This document shows, in pieces, positions 31,800 through 40,507 of a DNA stretch of 64,000 nt. The notes under the pieces are model-generated. The model saw nothing but the letters and a program-made list of their open reading frames with translations. It made no database searches and was not told where the DNA came from. Each line of letters starts with the position of its first letter. Position 1 is the first letter of the stretch. The translations under genes were made by a program, and so were the position numbers. Origin of the DNA: Colocasia esculenta (taxonomy: Eukaryota; Streptophyta; Magnoliopsida; Alismatales; Araceae); the NCBI GenBank assembly GCA_014218235.1, contig CM024758.1:98059698-98123697 (forward strand), read 5' to 3'.

Positions 31800-33335
31800 T
31801 TAGGCTTCGTTTGGCTCAGCTAGCTTGGTAGAATCCATTTTTAAGAAAAGTGGACTTTCAAAGAAATGTTTTTGTCCATTGACAGTGAATGATTGTCCAG
31901 TTTTAAGATCGAGAATAATGATAGCACCATTGTCGTAAGATCTGACAACAATGTAAGGACCATCCCATCGGGACTTCAATTTTTCATGAAGCCTAGAATT
32001 GAATAACCCGACCTTATCATGCACTTCAAAAAATTTTCTGTGAATTTTCAAGGCTTCAATTAGTTTTTTCTCCTGCCCTTCATCAAGATCGCTAGCAATT
32101 ATGATGGGCCAGGTCTCGTCCTTTCCTAGAAAGATGTACTTTAAATTAGTAGGGAGTGGTTTTAGCTCAACCTTAGGAGAACATTCTAATGAAAATGATG
32201 GATCATTATTCTGAAACATGGAACTAAGTTGTCCTTCCTCTCCCTCAAACCCTAGAGCACAGGGTTGGTCTATTACATCTTCTACACAGGATTCTTCCAA
32301 GAGTTCTTCATTACCAGTTGGTTTGCTTTTAGATTTTGGGTTTAAAGCTTCAGAAAAAGAGACTCTTGGAATGTAATGACTTGGGTCTTCATTGATTGTG
32401 TCTAGAGGCTCTTCAGTTATTTTCTCTTTTCCCTTAAATTTTTCAACATTTTCAACATTCTCTTCAATTTCAGTTTCACTTTCATTTTCTTTATCCTCAT
32501 GCAATGTTGACATGTGTGGGTGAGGATTTATCAAGATTTTTTCATTTCTTAATGTTGACACTATTTCCACATTTTCCACTTGGGGGCCCCTAGCTTGGGC
32601 AGAAAAATGGTCCTGTTGTATAAATTGATTTTGAATTTGTGGTGCTGGAATGTTCTGGACAAAAGTTTGTTGTGTGTTTGATGGTGGAGGTGCATGTGGT
32701 ATGTACCCCTGGACTTGATGGTTTTGCTGGTTCAGATAAAATCCATGAGGGTTGTTCCTTGGGTTTGTTATAGTTTGACTTGGTAACTGACCCAATTCCT
32801 CCCTACACACCTCAGCAATCTGAGACTCTATCCTATCCAAATTTTGCTGAATATTTTGGTTCTGATTTTGATATTGATTTTGTTGTTCTTGCACAGTTTG
32901 GCAAAGAGTCATCATCATGTTTTGAAGTTGATTCATTTTATCTTCCCAATTGGGTTGAGAAGATGGTGGTTGATTGTATGAATGTTGCTGAAAATTGGTA
33001 TGAGCAAATTGATTGAAGTTTTGATTTCCTTGGAATTGTGGAGGTCTGGAATAAAAAGATTGGTCAAATCCCGGATTCTGATTTGGATAGGATTGACCGT
33101 ACATGGATTGGTTGAGAGAAGTTTGAGACATTTGTTCATATTGATTTTCATAAGAAAAGTTCGAGTGATTTCTCCAACCAGGGTTGTATGGATCATAAGA
33201 GTATGACTCATAGGAGGGATTGTAGAAACCTTGGTCAACTTGAATTTGTTCTTGGTAGGCCATGATATGAAAGAATCTCTCAATCTCTGCGATAGGTTGA
33301 ACCAAATCTAAGTCCAGAGAATGTCTACCAAGCAT
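31800..33335 (-). CDS. Chimeric gag / pre-RT / integrase C-terminus protein of a non-autonomous element
   Basis: 511 codons, uninterrupted. Residues 1-24 (MLGRHSLDLDLVQPIAEIER) and 25-390 form a gag-derived region: a YNPGWRNHSNFSYENQ motif (50-65), Gln/Asn-rich tracts, LGQLPSQT (181-188), then Glu-rich linkers. Residues 389-434 match the segment that precedes RT (LPTNLKYIFLGKDETWPIII). At about residue 434 (near 32035) the protein jumps to the integrase C-terminal domain (LKSRWDGPYIV, TVNGQKH; 435-489). No CCHC knuckle, protease DTG, RT, RNase H or DDE residues are present. An intact frame in a young element suggests recent coding selection or simply youth. Confidence 0.88.
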   Translation of the reverse strand: MLGRHSLDLDLVQPIAEIERFFHIMAYQEQIQVDQGFYNPSYESYSYDPYNPGWRNHSNFSYENQYEQMSQTSLNQSMYGQSYPNQNPGFDQSFYSRPPQFQGNQNFNQFAHTNFQQHSYNQPPSSQPNWEDKMNQLQNMMMTLCQTVQEQQNQYQNQNQNIQQNLDRIESQIAEVCREELGQLPSQTITNPRNNPHGFYLNQQNHQVQGYIPHAPPPSNTQQTFVQNIPAPQIQNQFIQQDHFSAQARGPQVENVEIVSTLRNEKILINPHPHMSTLHEDKENESETEIEENVENVEKFKGKEKITEEPLDTINEDPSHYIPRVSFSEALNPKSKSKPTGNEELLEESCVEDVIDQPCALGFEGEEGQLSSMFQNNDPSFSLECSPKVELKPLPTNLKYIFLGKDETWPIIIASDLDEGQEKKLIEALKIHRKFFEVHDKVGLFNSRLHEKLKSRWDGPYIVVRSYDNGAIIILDLKTGQSFTVNGQKHFFESPLFLKMDSTKLAEPNEA

Positions 33336-34492
33336 GCACAGATTGAAAAGCCTCTATTTATGATTTTTGAATTTTTAAAATTTTTATTGATTTTTTGATG
33401 AATTTTTAAACAAACACAAGCAAACAAACACTTTCAAATCAAATTAACATACCACTACGTGTTCCTTGGACTTATGTTATTTTCTCAAAATCAGATTTAT
33501 GCTTGCTTAAATCCAATTCTAACTCTTCTTGTACTGGCCAGGTAAGAGGTGGAGTAGAGGGAGGCCCCCCTTGCTTTCGCAAGGACCCAATTAGATAACC
33601 TCTGACTCACTTAAGCATAAGCTTTTTAACCTCTAATCCTAGACACCAGACTTAAAGAGAAGTTTTGAATTCAAGAAAGAATACATCTAATTATGAACCC
33701 TAAGGCTAAGTCTACTGATTTTTATTGAAAGTTTAGGACAATGCAAGAATGTGAATTTTTTTGTGATTTTTGGGCAAAGGAAAGGGTGATGAAATCCCTC
33801 ACCTTATCTTTTTATCTAATGGGTGAAGCCCTTAAGCAGTCCCATTTTCAAATGTGAAGTGCACAGATCAAATTTCAAACAAGAGATTATCTAATGCTAA
33901 GTCTAATGCATGAAACGAGAGAGAGAAATCTTACCTTTCCCCCGCACTCTTCAATGCAAGAAAAAGAAATGGAGTTCAAATGACAATTAGGATGATGAAT
34001 GTCCTAAAACATGAGATTCTAATATTGAGAGATGAATTTTTTTATTTACAAACAAACGGCTAATATGAAAAAGCGATTTGGAAAAATTTTTAGATTTTAG
34101 AATTTTTTAAATTTTTATTTGGTTTTTGAACTAAATGAAATGAAGGTAAGAAAATATAAAGTGGTACTATAAACTAATTCCAAACCACACAAACCACAAA
34201 AGTCCAATTATTACAAGCCAACTGAAGAGAAATCTCTGTACATGCACAGAGAATACATCAAAGCCTCACTACAAAGTTCACTCACACTCTTTCTATCTAA
34301 AATTCAGAATTAAAAGCAATTAAAATAGAAAATTTCAGCAAGCTCTCCTCCTCCAATGGGCCTCAAATGCCAAGCCCAAATCTCCAAGTCCCTCTTTTTG
34401 CAAATCTGAAATGAAAACCCACTCACAAGTCAATGAAAGGCCCAATGTAAATGAAATCAAATTAAAGCAAATCTAAATCAAACTCTAATGCC
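33336..34492 (-). other. 5' leader of the Athila-like element
   Basis: About 1.15 kb between PBS and ORF. AT-rich, no long ORF, and no recognisable N-terminal gag domain. It includes T-rich tracts followed by CAG that could act as splice acceptors, but nothing decisive. Confidence 0.6.
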
Positions 34493-34510
34493 TCCCCGGC
34501 AACGGCGCCA
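34493..34510 (-). promoter_or_regulatory. Primer-binding site (tRNA-Asp) of the Athila-like element
   Basis: TGGCGCCGTTGCCGGGGA on the minus strand, 18 bases complementary to the 3' end of plant tRNA-Asp and three bases from the LTR. tRNA-Asp priming is typical of the Athila/Tat clade. Confidence 0.92.
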
Positions 34511-34513
34511 AGA

Positions 34514-36953
34514 TGGTACGCGCGCATTGTTGATTGTGCATTTTCGTTGTCCAGAGTTCCTCGCACAAGTCAACACGCGCACTTCCTCTAAACTGTCTCA
34601 CAGAATTAAAATCACAAAGGTGAACTCATACAATAGTGAGTACAGGTCATATCCACGGAGAGGCAGAATAAAGTTTGAATTAAAGCTACTTTGACTTGAA
34701 ACCATTCACATTTTCACCAAATAATATTGCAATTAATTCTATAAATTTCATCAATCAAATTCCTCACATCCAACATGTCAAGCTCAATGGAAGAACAAGT
34801 AGAATTGAAATTAGCGAATCTCAACAGAAAATTATCGAGCCAATGTACCCCTAAGCTTAGGGGATGAACAGTCACAACTCTCCACAACACCGGATCACTA
34901 CTCTCAAAGTTTAAGATTCGGACAGAAAACCAGAACAGAAATTAATTGCTGAACCAAACTCTCACTGCCATTACTGAGAACATGAATAAGAGCAAGATTA
35001 ATAACACTAAGAAACTCCTAAATCCCTCGAGAATTCAAAACTATCTCTGCAGCAACAAAGATCTGAACTCACAAACTCCGCTCTCCGAAGGCTTCCTGGA
35101 TGCTGGACAGCCTCAGAACAGACCAAGAAATGAGGTCTTCTTGGTTGCTCTGTGCCATCTAGACAGTACATACCTCCAGAGGAAGAAGAAACTCAAGAAT
35201 CACCATAGCTTCCCCTGCAGTCGAACCCCCTGACAAACCGCAGAAGAACCTGAAGAACAGATGCTGAAGGAAATTACAGAATCAAAATGACAGAAAAAAA
35301 AAGAATCCTCACAACTCTCACATCTAAACCTCTTGAACTGTCGAACTATCTTCCACTGCTCAACCATCCAACCAAGAACAGAAACACTGAACAAATGCAA
35401 TGGATCGAAGCAAGTAAATATAGAATAATTGGACAATCTAAATCTAAGATGAACAACAAATTCTAAAACATAGAATAACTGGAAGAACAATCTCACTGGA
35501 TCAAACTTTAAACACAGAAATAATGGGAAAATTCTATTGGATCTATCTCCCCGAAACGCATAAGACATGAAATTAACCAATCTCCCTAATGCTGAGTAAC
35601 AGAAGAGAAGCAGAAATTATAAAAACAAATGCATAAGTCCTCTCGAACACAGAAGTAATGAAGTAACAAGTTCTGCTGGATCAAGCTATGTAAACACAGA
35701 GGGAAGGAACAAGCAATTGCAAAAATGAAATGGACAAGGCAATCTCCAATGTATCGAACTCTCCCACCCTTCAAACTCTTATAGCTCTGCTCAACAGGAA
35801 AATACAGGAAATGGAAACTAAAAATAAAAGAAAAAATTCCTACTTGCGAACCAGGGAACCCTTGCACTAAGGACCTTGGGTCCTTTTATAGGCCTCATGG
35901 CCTTCTTCTTCCCGCCTCTGCACGATCGCTCCGGCTTCAGCACATCTGGCCAGCACACCCGGATCGCCAGCGCAGCAGTCCACCTCATCTAGAGCCATTT
36001 GCTTCACATAGCTCTGCACACAGCCGCCTCCCTTGCCCGTCTGCTTCAGCATCTCGCCAGGGCCCAGCCCAGGTCACCAGGCGCCTCCAGCTTCCGGCCC
36101 ATCTTCCTCAGCCACAAACCGCCATGCCTGCTACAGCGCACCGCTCCCGTACGCCCAGCGCCATCAGCAGGTCCAGCGCGCCCCTCTGCCAGATCCACTG
36201 AACCATAGCTCCATCCGCCAGCCCTGGCCCTAGGCGCGCCGCACCGCCTCCCTGCATCCAGATCCGCAGGCGCGTGGCACCATCTCCCTGCATCGCTGCG
36301 CCACAGCTGCTGCCTCTGCTCCTCTCTCACCTGGCCGCCCTTCCATGGCTCCAGGCGCCCAACCTCTTCTGCACATGCCACACCAGCCGCACCATCGCCA
36401 GAGCTCCAGCTTCCAGGAGCTTATGATGTGCCGCTTCCAGGAGCTTCTGAAAAGGGCAAAACAAGGCTTCAGATGTGTTTCGTGGTAAAAAAAGTGTGGT
36501 GAGGTGTAAAAAGTGTTTATTTATTTATTTAATCTAAATAGGTAGATTATTTTATTAACATACTTTTATTTATTTATTTAAGATTGGGTGGGGTATGTGG
36601 CTGTAAGATTTAGTTGGGATATTTAATGAGGTGGGGTGGGTTTTATTTGAAAATTCTAAAAAAGAATAATTACAAACCTATATCTATCTACTATTAAAAG
36701 ATATTTACAAAATTTTATTGCGACAAAATTTATTTACAATATTTATTTACAAAAATTTCTTATGTACCTAGTTTGTCAAAAAAGTGACTTATTGAATCTA
36801 ACATGTATTCTAACACATTCTCAACTAATATGTTCAAAATTTTATTGATAGATGAAACGAAAATTAAACTAAAAACGTGCATTATCTATATACAAAGATA
36901 TTTAAAATTAACTGTATGTATGAAATTTAACGTTAAAAATTTAGTAATTATCA
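34514..36953 (-). repeat. 5' LTR (element orientation) of Athila-like element
   Basis: 2440 bp. Differences from the other LTR seen by eye include single-base length changes near 34722, 35288 and 35836 and substitutions near 36473 and 36538. Confidence 0.94.
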
Positions 36954-37293
36954 GAAACGATATCTTCTATTCTCATGCTTATTCTGTAAACATCTTTTTA
37001 GAAGAACAGAATGGAACTTCTACTTCTGTATAAAATCAATCTAACGTTGACTCACAACAAGAGACAACTTAGTTGTCTATTGTTTAGCATTTAATTCGTA
37101 CAGGTCTCTGACAGCGCATCTCAATACAACGTTGGATAGTACGGAAGATAACGAACATCATCGAAGATCCTCTCTCTTGTTGCGTGCATGGAAAGCTTAG
37201 GACTGCTGAACAAGAAGCTCTACAAACCATGCAGTCTAACGTAAACGAGAGCCTAGAGACAACGATCATTTCAACGTTCGAATTTCAAATAGA

Positions 37294-37369
<76 letters not shown>

Positions 37370-38037
37370 AAGACTGAAGCTCCATAGACGAGGCATCAGC
37401 AACAACGATCTTTAACAAGCTTTTCTGCGAGCTTCTGATAGAGCAAAGCCTCACTCCTCTGATTGTCTAGCTCTTAGCTCTCTGCGTTCATTGTGTTAGT
37501 CTTGAGAGCTTCTGGAAATTGAGAGTGTTCCTCACTGTAGATCTTTTCCTCTCAGTTTTAGCTTCAGATCCAGCATTGTTTAAGCTTGATCTAGGGGCTT
37601 GTTTTCATTAACACTTTTCTTGTGTTTGTTCCCTTCGAGTAGAAGGAAGACCTGGGGTTTCCAAGGTGTGTGTTCCCTTCGAGTAGAATGAAGACCTGGT
37701 GGTAGCCAGGGTGGTGTATGTCCTCTTCGGGTTGTGAAGAGAAGACCAGCTGTGACTGGGTGTGTAAAGGTCCATAAGGGGGACTGTACCCTTAGGTAGT
37801 GAAAGCCTGAGTTGTTGCTCAGGGACTGGACGTAGGACTCCTATGGAGAGGAGGTCCGAACCAGGATAATTCCCTGTGTTGTCTGTGTGCTTGCTTTGCG
37901 GTTACTATCTTTCCTTACTAACTCTAACACCCATCGAAGTGTGTTCTGTGTGACTGTTTTGTGAACAGGTTTAAGGTACTCATTAATTTTAAAAAATCTT
38001 ATTCACCCCCCCCTCTGGGCTTGCTAGCTGGGCAACA
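36954..38037 (+). repeat. SIRE 3' LTR, second part
   Basis: Resumes after the TSD with ACGATATCTTCTATTCTC, as at 1861, and ends GGGCAACA at 38037. It carries the expanded (AT)n (37296-37366) and the three 45-50 bp repeats (about 37625-37770). Confidence 0.93.
37296..37366. repeat. (AT)n microsatellite in SIRE 3' LTR
   Basis: About 71 bp of AT dinucleotides, three times the length of the tract in the 5' LTR. Confidence 0.95.
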
Positions 38038-38710
38038 GTTTCTCCCATGGAGAAACCCTAGCCTCCGCGACCATGGGCGCTGCGGCAGGGAAAAGCTGGC
38101 GGCCCCCTGCCTCCCTCGCCGGTTGGACATGGCGCCGGTGGCGCCGTCCGGCGAAGGATGGGCCGCCACTGCCCAGAACCCTTTTTTTTTTGTTCTCTCC
38201 CTCGGCTGGGCAAATGCCCAACCAGCCAGTGGTGGCGAGGGACTCTCGCGGCAGGCACTGGGAGCGGATGGACCCTCGCTGGCCGTAGACGACGCCGGCG
38301 GTGGCGTCGGGCGGGATTCTGGCCTCCTACCCCCCTTCCTAAACAGAAAACCTTTTTTTTTTAAAACTCTACCTAGCTGTAACGCCAACCCGCCAGCGGC
38401 TGGGAGTGTGGGACAGCGACCCCCTGCCCTCCTCGTCAGCGGAAGCGGCGCCACAGGCGCCGTCTGGCGAGGAGGGGTCGCCGATCCACTCCTAAAACAC
38501 CTGCAGGGGCCCCTTCACTACGGCCTATGGAGGGGGGCTAGGAACTGCCGTACACGACGGAGGCTCCCCTAGGATTTCCAGCGGCTATCGCATAGAGTGG
38601 CGACAGCCCCCTTTTCCCCTCCCGCGCCGCAGCGGCCCTTTCCATATCGATGGGGAACAACCCCAAAACGTGCATACGTTGTACGAAACTCGATAGATCA
38701 GAACACAGTC
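38038..38710. repeat. GC-rich block of diverged tandem modules, identity unknown
   Basis: Sharply more GC-rich than its neighbours. On the minus strand three related modules of roughly 150-200 bp can be seen. Each has a GACGGCGCC or GACGCC core, a GGCGCC or GCCGGCG element, a GCGAGG or GAGGAGGGCAGGGGG stretch, and (in two) an A9-10 run followed by GGTTTTCTG or GGGTTCTG. It starts with an 8-bp inverted repeat (GTTTCTCC/GGAGAAAC, 38038-38056). The block lies between a SIRE LTR and the PBS of a minus-strand copia LTR, so it may be the internal region of that element. The overlapping ORFs on both strands look like products of GC bias. Confidence 0.5.
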
Positions 38711-38722
38711 TCTGATACCACA

Positions 38723-39081
38723 TGTTGGGGATGTGTACACGATGTGGAAGTCATCCCACATGTGAGAAGGAAGATGACGCAAGAAGATGAACAACGTGTA
38801 CGGACGTCGAGAAGGGAAACGTGTAACCCGCTGTAATCTCTCTCTAGTTTTCTCTCTCTATATGTCTGTAGTCTGTGTATGACCTGATGGGGAGTCACAT
38901 ATATATATATTTATAGAGAGGAGGGATCAGTCCCAATAAACATGAATATGATCCCACCCATAACAAGATCCTAATAGACACTTAATGGGTTAAGCCCAAT
39001 AATATGTTCCTTTAACTGGACCTCATGGTGTGTCATAAGATGTGCAGCCCAGGGCACCACAATATTAGGTTAAACCCAACA
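38723..39081 (-). mobile_element. Short copia-like LTR with adjacent PBS (partial element or TRIM)
   Basis: 359 bp with perfect TGTTGGG/CCCAACA ends. On the minus strand it has a TATA box (CTATAAATATAT, about 38905-38920) followed by CT-rich leader sequence, and TGGTATCAGA (38720-38711), a tRNA-iMet PBS, two bases beyond its end. The other side is purine-rich in element orientation (GAGGAGGGTAA). No gag or pol of this element was recognised, and no second LTR is present. Confidence 0.65.
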
Positions 39082-39452
39082 TTACCCTCCTCGGTGGTGC
39101 GAGTCGGTACACTAGGAAAGCGCCTCCGCAGCCTTCTCAACCATGGTCTTCTTGAAAGGCATCCTGATGACTCCCCGGCGGCTCAGATCGTCGGAGATGG
39201 GCTGAGGAAGATGGTAGACGGAAAAGTTGACGCCACCTCAGGCATCACAGGTGGAACCAACCACCAAATTCTGGTGTAAAGGCTCGGCCTTTGTCGCCCA
39301 TTCCTCCTCCTCGGTCACCTGGTAGGCCACAGTCGCAAGCAACCGCAGGGGAGACATCATCCCTTCTCCTTCCTCGAGGGCGATGGCCACCCTACTCTTC
39401 TTGGGCGCTGGCGACACAGGTTTAATTGTTCTTTGTTCTTTCGTGCTTTCCT

Positions 39453-39455
<3 letters not shown>
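39082..39455 (-). other. Unassigned coding-like stretch
   Basis: On the minus strand the sequence reads PVSPAPKKSRVAIALEEGEG and LLATVAYQVTEEEEWATKAE (ORF ending at 39238). A stop follows, then after another stretch MPFKKTMVEKAAEALS and a stop near 39104. The composition looks protein-like, but I do not recognise the family. It could be a captured host gene fragment or part of the element whose LTR lies at 38723-39081. The (CA)n tract interrupts its upstream end. Confidence 0.3.

Positions 39456-39503
<48 letters not shown>
39456..39503. repeat. (CA)n microsatellite
   Basis: 48 bp of CA repeats followed by (GA)n. It produces artificial Cys-Val or His-Thr ORFs. A run of 11 G lies at 39598-39608. 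Confidence 0.95.
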
Positions 39504-39506
<3 letters not shown>

Positions 39507-39736
39507 AGAGGAGGGTTCCGATGGCAGGCAGCGAGGGTTCGGATTAAAAAGGCGAGTGAAAGAGATGGAGTTGTTAACGGTCATCTCCTGCGGCATCGGG
39601 GGGGGGGGTGTGTTGGGGGTTTCCTAATACAACTAGGAACAGGTTATGTGCCCAGAACGTTGGTTTCGTGCCTGCTTTGGGCCCATTTCTCTAAGGGAAA
39701 GTCTTGTTGCAAATCGCCAGCTAGGGGAGCTGATGT

Positions 39737-39780
39737 CATTGGGGGTGGGCACACCTTTAGGGTTGTGCCCACCCCCAATG
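39737..39780. repeat. Perfect 17-bp inverted repeat (hairpin)
   Basis: CATTGGGGGTGGGCACA (39737-39753) pairs exactly with 39764-39780 across a 10-base loop. There is no element around it that explains it. Confidence 0.85.
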
Positions 39781-40507
39781 GGGGCTTAGTTTGCAACTAG
39801 TTTGTAAACTAAGTTTGCACCAAGCGGTGCTCTTTCTCTAATCCTGAAGTCAGTTGGATATTAACCAGAAGGGAAATTAGATAAGAAAGAGATATATCTA
39901 CAGGAATTTAGCTTAATTAAAGTTCTCAAATTATTATTTGCCATGAAATCATCATGGATTTTGTTTCCCTTAAATTTATATTAATTTTCACAAGCACTAT
40001 TAATTCATCTTCATATTTGACTAACTTTAGTTTTGTGATACGTACATACGCCCGTCATTAATAATATCTACTGATATCCTATCTATTTTATTTGGAAATT
40101 ATAACACAGAAGTAAGGTGATCCCACTGTTTATGCACCAGTGTTAATGTTTATATGAAAACAAGTTTGTACTTTCTAATATTATCTTTATTAAAATTAGT
40201 TAATAGCACTTTATGTCCATCGACCTCCATCATGAATTAGGTTAATTTGCGGAAAAATGGCTAGATATATGTAACAACCCAAAATTTTAAAATCATAGAC
40301 AATTAGAGTGGTTTGGAATTTAAAGTTTTCAAATAATTAAGTAAGAGTTCAAAATCAGAAATTTAGGAATATATATATATATATATATATATTGTGGGAA
40401 AAAAATGTGGAATCAGATGAAAATTTATAAATTAGAATTAAATAATGTGATGTAGTAACCCAATTTTTTAAAAGAATTCGATAAATAAGAGAGTCCATTA
40501 ACATAGG
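39781..40507. other. AT-rich DNA, no gene
   Basis: Includes an (AT)n tract at 40370-40392 and two similar phrases, TGTAACAACCCAAAATTTTA (from about 40269) and GTAGTAACCCAATTTTTTAA (from about 40453), that resemble gypsy LTR starts. No ORF or complete element was seen. The last five bases (ATAGG, 40503-40507) flank element B. Confidence 0.6.

Larger units (their letters stand above)
24974..36953 (-). mobile_element. Non-autonomous Athila/Tat-like gypsy element (large LTRs, single chimeric ORF)
   Basis: TSD GAAAC (24969-24973 and 36954-36958). Element length is about 8.7 kb without the nested solo LTR. On the minus strand: 5' LTR 36953-34514, PBS for tRNA-Asp (34510-34493), long leader, one 511-codon ORF (33335-31800), PPT (30726-30717), 3' LTR 30716-24974. 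The LTRs start TGATAATTAC and end GCGTACCA in element orientation. About five differences were noted by eye in 2.44 kb, so insertion is very recent. RT, RNase H and the integrase catalytic core are missing. Confidence 0.94.
807..38037 (+). mobile_element. SIRE/Maximus-type Ty1-copia retrotransposon with env-like ORF, three nested insertions
   Basis: Order: LTR (807-2897), PBS, gag, PR, IN, RT, RH, env-like ORF, PPT, LTR (23855-24973 plus 36954-38037). PR-IN-RT-RH is the copia order. The long third ORF after pol, with a putative-plant-transposon-type N-terminus, is characteristic of the SIRE/Maximus lineage. Removing the insertions 4775-7629, 7822-17557 and 24974-36953, each with one TSD copy, leaves about 12.6 kb, usual for this lineage. 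Host sequence can be followed across every insertion: for example, the codons for RTLLDM are restored across the 7822-17557 insertion. Stops and frameshifts in gag, pol and env make it defective. The 5' side continues into another SIRE copy instead of flanking DNA. Confidence 0.93.

Noticed and set aside
34493..34510. tRNA-Asp gene
   Set aside because: Only the 18 bases complementary to the tRNA 3' end are present, at the exact PBS position; no cloverleaf surrounds it.
37184..37454. ORFs with long Ile-Tyr runs
   Set aside because: Products of the (AT)n microsatellite on both strands.
38723..39081. Cassandra-type TRIM with 5S rRNA promoter
   Set aside because: No 5S internal promoter boxes were recognised; the LTR has an ordinary TATA box.
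39238..39627. ORFs with Cys-Val or His-Thr runs
   Set aside because: The repetitive part is translation of the (CA)n tract; only the adjacent minus-strand part is kept as a weak candidate.
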